Assembly (NCBI RefSeq): GCF_003333325.1
Contig: NZ_QOLC01000050.1
Coordinates: forward strand, 1-15,478
Length of the DNA stretch: 15,478 nucleotides
Reading direction: 5' to 3'
From: Candidatus Ulvibacter alkanivorans
GTDB taxonomy: Bacteria > Bacteroidota > Bacteroidia > Flavobacteriales > Flavobacteriaceae
Of the stretch, positions 1 through 7,303 are shown one piece after another. Under the pieces are notes generated by a model, which was not told the origin of the DNA, did no database searches, and was given only the letters and a program-made list of their open reading frames with translations. Position numbers and translations under genes: made by a program. Position 1 is the stretch's first letter, and each line of letters begins with the position of its first letter.

Positions 1-457
1 TAGGCGGCTTTTTCTTGGCTTCTTCTTTCTTCGGAAGTTCCAATTTCAAGATTCCATCTTCATAAGAAGCAGTTGCTTTCTCACTATCTACCGATTCGGG
101 TAGTGTAAAACTTCGCTGAAACGAAGAGTAACCAAATTCGCGTCTCGTAAAATTATCACTCTCGGTTTCCTCATTTTGTTCCATTTCAGAAGAAATAGAG
201 AGCACTTGATTGTCTATTTCAATCTTAAAATCGTCCTTTTTCATTCCAGGAGCCGCTAAGGCTACTGTAAAGGCGTCATCTGTTTCAGAAATATTCACTT
301 TAGGAAGACTAAAGCCAGCATTAAAATTTGTTTTAAATACGCTTGGCAAATCATTGTTGAACATTTCATCTATCCATGAAGACCATGTTGGAAATGTTCC
401 TGTCATTCCCGGTTTTGCCAAACTACCATTTTTTTCACTTTTAATTAAATTACTCAT
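1..457 (-). CDS. Hsp20/alpha-crystallin family small heat-shock protein (3' end cut by window edge)
   Basis: ATP-independent cytoplasmic holdase chaperone that binds unfolding proteins. Reading leftward from the ATG at 457-455, 152 codons stay open to the window edge, so the last residues and stop are missing. The N-terminal arm (residues 1-50) contains a Trp/Phe-rich stretch (TFPTWSSWIDEMF, 21-33). The alpha-crystallin domain follows (about 52-142): it starts at PKVNISETDDAF, has the APGMKKDDFKIEI strand at 69-81, and ends with the family signature A-S-Y-E-D-G-I-L-K-L-E-L-P-K at 130-143. The tail is Lys-rich. The length is normal for a bacterial Hsp20. It lies 186 bp downstream of the AAA+ ATPase gene on the same strand. 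A weak -7-like element (TATATTTTG, minus strand, 508-500) sits 43 bp upstream, so it may have its own promoter. The family call is secure; any link to the neighbours is inference. Confidence 0.95.
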   Translation of the reverse strand, partial: MSNLIKSEKNGSLAKPGMTGTFPTWSSWIDEMFNNDLPSVFKTNFNAGFSLPKVNISETDDAFTVALAAPGMKKDDFKIEIDNQVLSISSEMEQNEETESDNFTRREFGYSSFQRSFTLPESVDSEKATASYEDGILKLELPKKEEAKKKPP

Positions 458-643
458 AACTAAAAAATTTAAGTTCAACATATTTTACACAGTAAAAAGC
501 AAAATATATTCCAAACCAAAAGTGAAGGCATTACAACCTAGTCTTTTTAAAGATTCGTTACATTTTTATGACAATATCTTCAGTTTTCTCAAACAAATCC
601 TTATCAAGGTGAAAAAATGTCAGTGAAAATTTTTCAGATTCTA

Positions 644-2107
644 CTAGAGTCCGCTTATATAACCTCCGTACACATCTTTAAATCGAACCCCATTACTCAA
701 ATTATATTTACTAAGTTTTTTATACTCGACCAAGGCCCAAAGCACAAATTCTTTAAAAAATGGTTTATCTGCTTCGGAAACATTTGGCAGATGTTCATTA
801 ATGAGTGTTTCCAAAGGGTTAATCCTATTCAATTGCGCTCTGTATTCTTCGTCGGAAAGACTGTCTAATAATTCAAATCCGCTCTCTTCAAAGAACCACG
901 CAATTACATCGGCATACGGATCCGGATCGGTTTCCTTCTGAAGCTTTTCGATCTTCGGAAAATACAAATTGAACTGATGCTTTACAGCATCGGCAATAAG
1001 TTGATAGGCGACTTGTGCTGCTCCCTCCTGCTCTCCTTCGTATACAAGCTCAACTTTTCCTGTTATCGCAGGAATAATACCCATAAAATCGCTTAAGCGA
1101 ACTGTGGTATCGGTCTTCCCATGCTCCAATGCTCTGCGTTCGGCCGTGCTCAAAAGATTTTCAAATGCCGTAATACTAAGTCGCGCACTAACACCACTTT
1201 TAGCGTCAATAAATTCGCTCTCACGTGCTTCAAAACTAATTTGCTCAAGTATATCCTTGGCCACTTCGGGCACATACACCGATTCTTTTTCGGCTACGGC
1301 TTGGGCCGTTTCTTGTTCGGTAATGCTGCGTGCGATCTCGACATCTTCCGGGTAATGGGTTAATATTTGAGACCCAATTCTATCCTTCAGGGGTGTTACA
1401 ATGCTTCCCCTGTTGGTATAGTCTTCTGGATTGGCAGTAAATACAAACTGAATATCCAATGGTAACCGTAGCTTAAATCCACGTATCTGCACATCGCCTT
1501 CTTGTAGAATATTAAACAACGCAACCTGAATACGTGCTTGCAGATCGGGTAGTTCGTTGATCACAAAGATACAGCGATTCGCCCTCGGAATCATTCCGAA
1601 GTGAATTACGCGATCATCGGCATAGGTCAACCTTAAATTCGCCGCTTTAATAGGGTCTACATCACCTATAAGGTCTGCCACGGTTACATCGGGCGTTGCA
1701 AGTTTCTCTGCAAACCTAGCGTCTCTATGCAACCATGAGATTGGCGTGGCGTCACCTTTCTCTCGTAGTGTTTCCTTGGCAAATCTTGAAATTGGCTTAA
1801 ACGGATCGTCGTTAATCTCGCTTCCTTCTATAAGAGGGATATATTCGTCTAACAACGAAACCATTTGTCGCGCCAAACGGGTTTTCGCTTGACCGCGCAA
1901 CCCTAATAGGTTTATATTGTGCTTTGAAAGAATAGCACGCTCCAACTCGGGAATTACCGTATACTCATAGCCATGTATTCCTTTAAAAGTTTGTTCTTTT
2001 TTCATGAGCTTTTGAAGGAGATTTTGTCGTAATTCGTCCTTAACCGAACGATAGGAATATCCTGCCTTTTTCAAAGCGCCAAAAGTTTTTATTTTTTCAA
2101 TTTCCAT
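644..2107 (-). CDS. MoxR/magnesium-chelatase-like AAA+ ATPase
   Basis: Cytoplasmic AAA+ ATPase of 487 aa, of the type that works with a VWA-domain partner to remodel proteins or insert metals and cofactors. The substrate cannot be read from sequence. Walker A is G69-L-R-G-Q-A-K75-T76; AKT in place of GKT is common in MoxR relatives. The Walker B strand is IFVINE (180-185), with Asn184 where most AAA+ proteins have Asp, and the catalytic-type Glu185 kept. It is followed by LPDLQARIQVALFNILQEGD, the lid/insertion region typical of ChlI-like proteins. Sensor 1 is N226 (FTANPED), the arginine-finger candidate is R243 (LKDRIG), and the sensor 2 candidate is R309 (GVSARLS). A roughly 150-residue C-terminal extension makes it longer than the usual 310-350 aa MoxR. 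It starts 2 bp after the VWA gene's stop, so the two are certainly co-transcribed. Automated pipelines may label it 'magnesium chelatase' or 'sigma-54 interacting'. There is no chlorophyll gene nearby and no sigma-54 GAFTGA loop, so I prefer the MoxR-like call. Confidence 0.92.
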   Translation of the reverse strand: MEIEKIKTFGALKKAGYSYRSVKDELRQNLLQKLMKKEQTFKGIHGYEYTVIPELERAILSKHNINLLGLRGQAKTRLARQMVSLLDEYIPLIEGSEINDDPFKPISRFAKETLREKGDATPISWLHRDARFAEKLATPDVTVADLIGDVDPIKAANLRLTYADDRVIHFGMIPRANRCIFVINELPDLQARIQVALFNILQEGDVQIRGFKLRLPLDIQFVFTANPEDYTNRGSIVTPLKDRIGSQILTHYPEDVEIARSITEQETAQAVAEKESVYVPEVAKDILEQISFEARESEFIDAKSGVSARLSITAFENLLSTAERRALEHGKTDTTVRLSDFMGIIPAITGKVELVYEGEQEGAAQVAYQLIADAVKHQFNLYFPKIEKLQKETDPDPYADVIAWFFEESGFELLDSLSDEEYRAQLNRINPLETLINEHLPNVSEADKPFFKEFVLWALVEYKKLSKYNLSNGVRFKDVYGGYISGL

Positions 2108-2109
2108 AG

Positions 2110-3249
2110 TTATCTAAGTCTTTTTCTTCTATTTGTTTCGTAATCGGTAAAGATCATTTCACCCAACCCTTTTAGGCCGGTATAGAACGCCTTCCCTTGA
2201 TTTGCTGCTGTAAAATTGTCTACAAACTGCTGTAAATAAGGATCGCTCGCGATCATAAATGTAGTAATGGGAATATGCAATTTTCGGGCTTGCGCTGCCA
2301 TGGCGTAACATTTATTCACAATGTACGGGTCCAATCCATTACTGTTCTTATAATATTGACCATCCGGTAACTGAATACAACTTGGTTTCCCATCGGTGAT
2401 CATAAATATTTGTTTGTTGGTGTTCCGCTTTCGTCGCAGCATATCCATTGCTAATTGCATCCCGGCTACGGTGTTGGTGTGATACGGACCTACCTGTAAG
2501 TAAGGAAGATCTTTTATTTTAATGGGCCATGCATCGTTTCCGAAGACTAAAATATCGAGCGTATCTTTTGGATAGCGCGTTGTGATTAATTCTGAAAGCG
2601 CCATTGCCACCTTTTTCGCGGGCGTAATACGATCTTCACCGTACAATATCATACTATGACTTATGTCGATCATGAGCACCGTACTCATTTGAGCTTTATA
2701 AGTAGTTTCTTCTACGACCAAGTCATTTTCTGAAAGTGTAAAGGATCCTATTCCGTGATTGATCTGGGCATTCTTCAAACTTTCGGTCATTGAGATCTGT
2801 TCTAAGCGATCACCAAACTGATACCCTCTATACTCACCGGCATGTTCGTCGCCTCTGCCAACATATTTTGTTTTGTGGTTTCCGCTTCCACTGCGCTTTA
2901 ATTTTCCAAAGATCTGCTCCAACGCACGTTTACGTAAGGATCGTTCTAGTTTTTCAGTGAGGGTAGTTCCTCCCTTTCCATCACCCTTGCCGGTTCCGTC
3001 GGGGCGAATTTCTTCACGTATATAACCCTTTTTCTTAAGGTCTTCAATAAAGTCTTCTATGGTGTATGCTTCGGAAGTAAGCCCGTATTCTTCATCAAGC
3101 TGTTTCAGCCAATCAATGGCCTCGTCGAAGTCACCCGAAGTATGCGTTATAAGTTCTTGGAATATCTCAAAAAGACGATCGAATGGGGATTGCGGAGTCG
3201 GCGTATGTTTCGTAAAAACAAAGCCTTGTCGCTTCTCTTTCTTATTCAT
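2110..3249 (-). CDS. VWA (von Willebrand factor A) domain protein, partner of the AAA+ ATPase
   Basis: A 379-aa soluble protein with no signal peptide or membrane segment. The N-terminal 85 residues are helical and acidic, followed by a Gly/Asp-rich flexible stretch (about 83-95) and a basic helix (97-120). The C-terminal VWA domain spans about residues 186-370. Its metal-ion-dependent adhesion site is complete: D195-I-S197-H-S199, a threonine in HTNT (T258 or T260), and D286 in ITDGKPS. This is the arrangement of ChlD, CoxE and ViaA-type proteins, in which the VWA domain binds a target or docks on a MoxR ATPase. The gene is first in the leftward transcript, only 2 bp before the ATPase. The start at 3249 gives a natural N-terminus (MNKKEKRQ); I found no convincing promoter within the divergent 129-bp gap. 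The complex with the neighbouring ATPase is inferred from family precedent and gene order; the target is unknown. Confidence 0.92.
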   Translation of the reverse strand: MNKKEKRQGFVFTKHTPTPQSPFDRLFEIFQELITHTSGDFDEAIDWLKQLDEEYGLTSEAYTIEDFIEDLKKKGYIREEIRPDGTGKGDGKGGTTLTEKLERSLRKRALEQIFGKLKRSGSGNHKTKYVGRGDEHAGEYRGYQFGDRLEQISMTESLKNAQINHGIGSFTLSENDLVVEETTYKAQMSTVLMIDISHSMILYGEDRITPAKKVAMALSELITTRYPKDTLDILVFGNDAWPIKIKDLPYLQVGPYHTNTVAGMQLAMDMLRRKRNTNKQIFMITDGKPSCIQLPDGQYYKNSNGLDPYIVNKCYAMAAQARKLHIPITTFMIASDPYLQQFVDNFTAANQGKAFYTGLKGLGEMIFTDYETNRRKRLR

Positions 3250-3308
3250 ATTCTAAAAATAACGCTTTTAAAAATATTCACGAAGGGATTAACAGCTATT
3301 TAAGAGTC

Positions 3309-3336
3309 TTGTTTTACCTACAATTTAGTAACTTTA
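3309..3336 (+). promoter_or_regulatory. Candidate Bacteroidota-type promoter for the Vps10-like/DUF2490/S9 operon
   Basis: TTG at 3309-3311, a 17-nt spacer, then TAACTTTA at 3329-3336. This matches the known Bacteroidota sigma factor consensus TTG-N17-23-TAnnTTTG in all but the last base. Transcription would start near 3343, giving a leader of about 36 nt before the ATG at 3379. Assigned by eye; no transcript data. Confidence 0.5.
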
Positions 3337-3378
3337 GGCGATCAAAAAATCAAGGATAATCACTTTTTAAATTTCAGA

Positions 3379-6300
3379 ATGAAAAAATCGCTCTTATTGA
3401 TGCTACTCTGCATCGTTTCATCAATCAATGCACAAAAAATTTCAATGGACCTTCTAAAAAAAATGGAGCCACGTAATATTGGTCCGGGGGGCATGTCTGG
3501 TCGTGTAACCTCTATTGACGTGGTCACCAACGATACCGACATCATGTATGTTGGAACCGCTTCGGGCGGTCTTTGGAAATCCACAAGCGGAGGAATAAAA
3601 TGGGAACCCATATTCGATAATGAGGCCACTGCTTCAATTGGCGCGGTAGCCATTCAGCAATCTAACCCATCGGTAATCTGGGTGGGGACAGGAGAAGGAA
3701 ACCCGCGTAATAGTTTAAATGGTGGTTACGGCGTGTATCGATCGCTCAATGGCGGTAAGACTTGGCAATTAATGGGCTTGGAGAAAACACGTCACATTCA
3801 TAGAATCATAATAGATCCAACCGACCCGAACACTGTTTACGTAGGCGCAATTGGAAGTCCGTGGGGCGAACATCCCGAACGTGGTGTCTTTAAAACGACC
3901 GATGGTGGAAAAACATGGAAAAAGATATTATTTAACAATAATCGTACGGGTGTAGCCGACATGGTCATGGACCCAGAAAACCCAAATAAACTAATGGTGG
4001 CTATGTGGGAGCACAAACGCGATCCATGGTTCTTTAAATCCGGTGGCGAAGGATCGGGACTCTATGTAACTTACGACGGTGGCGACACTTGGGAAGAGCG
4101 TACGCACGAAGATGGTTTACCTAAAGGTGAATTAGGGAGAATGGGAATCGCGATTGCGCCAAACAATCCGAACATCGTTTATGCATGGGTAGAATCTAAA
4201 AAAAATGCATTATACAAATCGGAAGATGGCGGGTTTAACTGGAAAATGATCAACGATAAAAATGATATTGGAAATCGACCCTTTTATTATGCCGAAATTT
4301 ATGTAGACCCCGAAAATGAGAATCGGGTGTATTCTGTATTCACCTATGTCAATGTTTCCGAAGACGGAGGAAAGAACTTTGAACAACTAATGGGTGCCTA
4401 TGGCGTAGATAACGGCGTACATCCGGACCACCATGCATGGTGGATCCATCCTGAAGATGGTAGTTTTATGATCGACGGGAACGATGGAGGAATGAATATT
4501 ACCCACGACCGTGGAAAAACTTGGCGTTTTATCGGGAACTTACCGGTAGCACAATTTTACCATATTAATGTCGATAATGAATTCCCGTACAATGTATATG
4601 GCGGAATGCAAGATAACGGCAGCTGGCGTGGTCCTGCCTATGTTTGGAAAGACCAAGGTATTCGAAATAGCTATTGGCAGGAAATTTCGTTTGGGGACGG
4701 ATTCGATGTGGTCCCGGATCGCGATGACAGTCGTTACGGCTGGAGCATGAGTCAGCAGGGTTTTGTAAGTCGGTACGACTGGATGACAGGTAATAATTAT
4801 ACGGTTCGTCCAACACATCCCGACCCGGATGTGATGTTGCGATTTAATTGGAACTCGGCTATAAATATCGATCCTTTTAATAATAACACTATTTACTTCG
4901 GAAGTCAATTCGTACATAAAAGTACCGACAAAGGACTTACTTGGGAGATTATTTCGCCAGATCTAACTACTAACGATCCCGAAAAACAAAAACAAAGTGA
5001 AAGTGGTGGTCTTACCATGGATGCGACCGGCGCAGAAAATCATACGACCATTCTTGTAATCGAGCCTTCACCGGTGGAGCAACAAATGCTCTGGGTGGGG
5101 ACCGACGATGGTCGTGTACATTACACCCAAAATGGCGGAGAGTCATGGACCGACGTGTCTAAGAACCTAGAAGGACTGCCCGAAGGAAGTTGGATCGTTC
5201 AGATCAAAGCTTCGAACAAAAACAAGGGAGAAGCTTTATTAGTCGCTAACGACTACCGACGTTTTAACTATACTCCCTACGCCTACCGTACTACCAATTA
5301 CGGAAAGACATGGGAGCGAATCGTAGATGCAAACGATGTGACCAGTTATACACTAAGTATCGTTGAAGACCCCATAGAAAAGAACCTATTGTTCTTAGGG
5401 ACAGACGACGGACTGTATGTGTCTATAGATGCAGGCAATACTTGGACCAAGTGGACACAAGGATTTCCAACTGTTTCGGTAAAGGATCTGGTCATCCAAC
5501 CAAGGGAACACGACCTGGTAATTGGTACATTTGGTCGCGCCGCTTGGGTACTAGATGATATTAGACCGCTACGTAAGATCGCGAGCGATCCTACTGTATT
5601 GACTTCAGATATAAAAGTTTTCGATCCGCCTACTGCATACTTGGCGGCCTATCAACAGCCTACCGGCACACGATTTGGTGGTGACGCATTATACAATGCG
5701 GAAAATAGACCCTATGGAGCTCATATCGCCTATTACTTTCAGAAGCAAGAAACAGAAAATACAGAAGATGAAAAAGACGATGAAGATGATATGGAAGAGG
5801 ACGCCAATGAGGATGCTTCCGAAGAAAAAAACAAAATGAGCAAAGATTCATTGTATATGAAGATCTATGACGGTAACCGACTCATTAGAACCTTAAAAAC
5901 CAAAACACCCGACAGTACCGGAATTTACAAATGGACTTGGTACATGGACGAAGCAGGCGTGGATCGACCTTCTAGAAGGATTAGGGAGCGGCGAAATGAA
6001 CCGGGAGGCACACAAGTGAAACCTGGAACGTATCGATTAGATCTGCACTATATGGATACCACAACAAGTACCACTATTAAAGTAGAGAGTGACCCTAGGC
6101 TAGACATTCCTCAAAAAGCGATCGACGATGCGTATACGGCGTCTAAGAAGATAGAACTTATGACCCAAACGGTGGCAGATGCCGTGGAGCAACTGGTTGA
6201 AAGTAAGAACACGGCGCAAGAATTTAGTAAGCGACTTAAGGAAAAGGACAAAGATGCGTTTAAAGATGAGATCAAGGCGAGCAAAGAGATCGTTAAGAAA

Positions 6301-6597
6301 ATAGACACCTTGATCGCTCTGTATCTGGGACGAGAAGATGATCGCCAAGGGATCACTAGAAACCCGGAAGTTACCGTGGTACAGCGTATTGGAACCGCAT
6401 CTTACTATAGCGGAAGTCGCCCTAATGGATTAACAAGTACTGAAAAGGTGCTCATGAAACAAGCTCGCGATGAGATGAGTGCGGCCATAAAGGAGACCAA
6501 TGCATTTTTTGTAACCGAATGGCCGGAATACAAGTCAAAGATGGAAACCTTAGAAGTCTCTCCATTTAAAGAAACAGAAACATTTAAAATAGATTAA
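3379..6597 (+). CDS. Exported Vps10/sortilin-like Asp-box beta-propeller protein
   Basis: A 1072-aa exported protein, often labelled 'glycosyl hydrolase' in databases because of BNR/Asp-box repeats. Residues 1-19 are a Sec signal peptide (Lys-rich start, hydrophobic core, SINAQ cleavage). About residues 30-730 carry eleven visible Asp-box loops of the S/T-x-D-x-G-x-T-W kind, for example SLNGGKTW (122), TTDGGKTW (173), TYDGGDTW (231), STDKGLTW (515) and TTNYGKTW (638), as in sortilin-type ten-bladed propellers. Then come an acidic linker (about 790-818), an Ig-like FlgD-type beta domain (about 826-905, GTYRLDLHY), and a charged helical tail (910-1050). No T9SS sorting tail is visible, so it is probably periplasmic or surface-bound by another route. 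It leads a likely three-gene operon with a DUF2490 protein and an S9 peptidase, which suggests peptide or protein binding. No glycosidase active site can be recognised, so I do not assign an enzymatic reaction. Confidence 0.9.
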   Translation: MKKSLLLMLLCIVSSINAQKISMDLLKKMEPRNIGPGGMSGRVTSIDVVTNDTDIMYVGTASGGLWKSTSGGIKWEPIFDNEATASIGAVAIQQSNPSVIWVGTGEGNPRNSLNGGYGVYRSLNGGKTWQLMGLEKTRHIHRIIIDPTDPNTVYVGAIGSPWGEHPERGVFKTTDGGKTWKKILFNNNRTGVADMVMDPENPNKLMVAMWEHKRDPWFFKSGGEGSGLYVTYDGGDTWEERTHEDGLPKGELGRMGIAIAPNNPNIVYAWVESKKNALYKSEDGGFNWKMINDKNDIGNRPFYYAEIYVDPENENRVYSVFTYVNVSEDGGKNFEQLMGAYGVDNGVHPDHHAWWIHPEDGSFMIDGNDGGMNITHDRGKTWRFIGNLPVAQFYHINVDNEFPYNVYGGMQDNGSWRGPAYVWKDQGIRNSYWQEISFGDGFDVVPDRDDSRYGWSMSQQGFVSRYDWMTGNNYTVRPTHPDPDVMLRFNWNSAINIDPFNNNTIYFGSQFVHKSTDKGLTWEIISPDLTTNDPEKQKQSESGGLTMDATGAENHTTILVIEPSPVEQQMLWVGTDDGRVHYTQNGGESWTDVSKNLEGLPEGSWIVQIKASNKNKGEALLVANDYRRFNYTPYAYRTTNYGKTWERIVDANDVTSYTLSIVEDPIEKNLLFLGTDDGLYVSIDAGNTWTKWTQGFPTVSVKDLVIQPREHDLVIGTFGRAAWVLDDIRPLRKIASDPTVLTSDIKVFDPPTAYLAAYQQPTGTRFGGDALYNAENRPYGAHIAYYFQKQETENTEDEKDDEDDMEEDANEDASEEKNKMSKDSLYMKIYDGNRLIRTLKTKTPDSTGIYKWTWYMDEAGVDRPSRRIRERRNEPGGTQVKPGTYRLDLHYMDTTTSTTIKVESDPRLDIPQKAIDDAYTASKKIELMTQTVADAVEQLVESKNTAQEFSKRLKEKDKDAFKDEIKASKEIVKKIDTLIALYLGREDDRQGITRNPEVTVVQRIGTASYYSGSRPNGLTSTEKVLMKQARDEMSAAIKETNAFFVTEWPEYKSKMETLEVSPFKETETFKID

Positions 6598-6610
6598 GCA
6601 GAAAATAACT

Positions 6611-7297
6611 ATGAAATACAATTTGTTAGCCACCCTAGTAATAATTGCGCTAGGAATTAACACCATCCATGCACAGGATCCTTCAGAAGACGAATTTGGA
6701 GCATGGTATATAATAGCAACCAATAATACAATAAGTGATAAGATAAGCATACAGGCACAGACACAGTTCCGATTTTATGAACTTGCTTCAGAATTGCAAC
6801 AGTTTAAGATTCGACTGGGCGGAACCTACCGTTTTTCGGAAAAGGTCTCGGCAGCTTTGGGGTATGGATATTTTAGAAATGACCCCAGTTACATGTTAGA
6901 AATGCCTGAAAATTTTGACGAGCATCGACTTGTAACCGATGTTAATTTCTTCGGAAGCATAGGTGCCGTTAAATTAAGACATCGATATCGAATGGAGAAT
7001 CGTTTTTTTAGTAATGATATCGATCCCAGCACCTGGCTACGGTACATGCTAAAACTAAGCTATCCTATCAACGCAAAATGGACGATCGATCTGTATGACG
7101 AAGTATTCTTAAATGTAGAACAGCCCGTATTTGCACAGAATTGGATCGGTGCCGGACTTACGTACGCGATCGCAGATGCGATAAAGACGAGAATTGGCTA
7201 TCAAAAAATACAATTTGAAGGTGCCGATTTTGATCGATTACTTGTTGGAATAACGGTTAGTACCGATTTCAGAAAGAATGAAACTAACAAAAACTAG
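6611..7297 (+). CDS. DUF2490 family outer-membrane beta-barrel-like protein
   Basis: A 228-aa protein with a Sec signal peptide (MKYNLLATLVIIALGINTIHAQ). The mature part is a run of amphipathic, aromatic-rich strands: FGAWYIIATNNTISDKISIQAQ, QFKIRLGGTYRF, KVSAALGYGYF, VKLRHRYRMENRFF, LRYMLKLSYPI, IGAGLTYAIADAIKTRIGYQ, and a final strand near residues 206-221. This strand alternation, with periodic R/Y/F, and the opening W-Y pattern are typical of DUF2490, a family of unknown function predicted to form small outer-membrane barrels in Bacteroidota. It starts 13 bp after the Vps10-like gene and ends 6 bp before the S9 peptidase, so it is almost certainly co-transcribed with both. The leader is A/T-rich without a Shine-Dalgarno, normal for the phylum. 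Function is unknown. Confidence 0.85.
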   Translation: MKYNLLATLVIIALGINTIHAQDPSEDEFGAWYIIATNNTISDKISIQAQTQFRFYELASELQQFKIRLGGTYRFSEKVSAALGYGYFRNDPSYMLEMPENFDEHRLVTDVNFFGSIGAVKLRHRYRMENRFFSNDIDPSTWLRYMLKLSYPINAKWTIDLYDEVFLNVEQPVFAQNWIGAGLTYAIADAIKTRIGYQKIQFEGADFDRLLVGITVSTDFRKNETNKN

Positions 7298-7303
7298 TAC
7301 TAT

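Noticed and set aside
500..508. TATATTTTG as an hsp20 promoter on the minus strand
   Set aside because: It has an extra base against TAnnTTTG and no TTG at the right distance upstream; too weak to annotate separately.
210..626. Plus-strand open frame over the hsp20 region
   Set aside because: It is antisense to a clear alpha-crystallin domain and its translation shows no family resemblance.
644..3249. Chlorophyll or bacteriochlorophyll magnesium chelatase (ChlI/ChlD)
   Set aside because: The domains resemble it, but no other tetrapyrrole gene is near and Flavobacteria do not make chlorophyll; a MoxR-VWA pair fits better.
3254..3276. Two TATTTTTA boxes on the minus strand as promoters for the VWA gene
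   Set aside because: No TTG at 17-23 nt upstream of either, and one would put the transcript start inside the start codon.
4540..4917. Minus-strand open frames inside the Vps10-like gene
   Set aside because: They overlap a strongly supported coding frame with intact Asp-box repeats; shadow frames.
3379..6597. True glycosyl hydrolase (sialidase) from the BNR repeats
   Set aside because: Asp-boxes are structural, and the sialidase arginine triad and FRIP motif are not recognisable.
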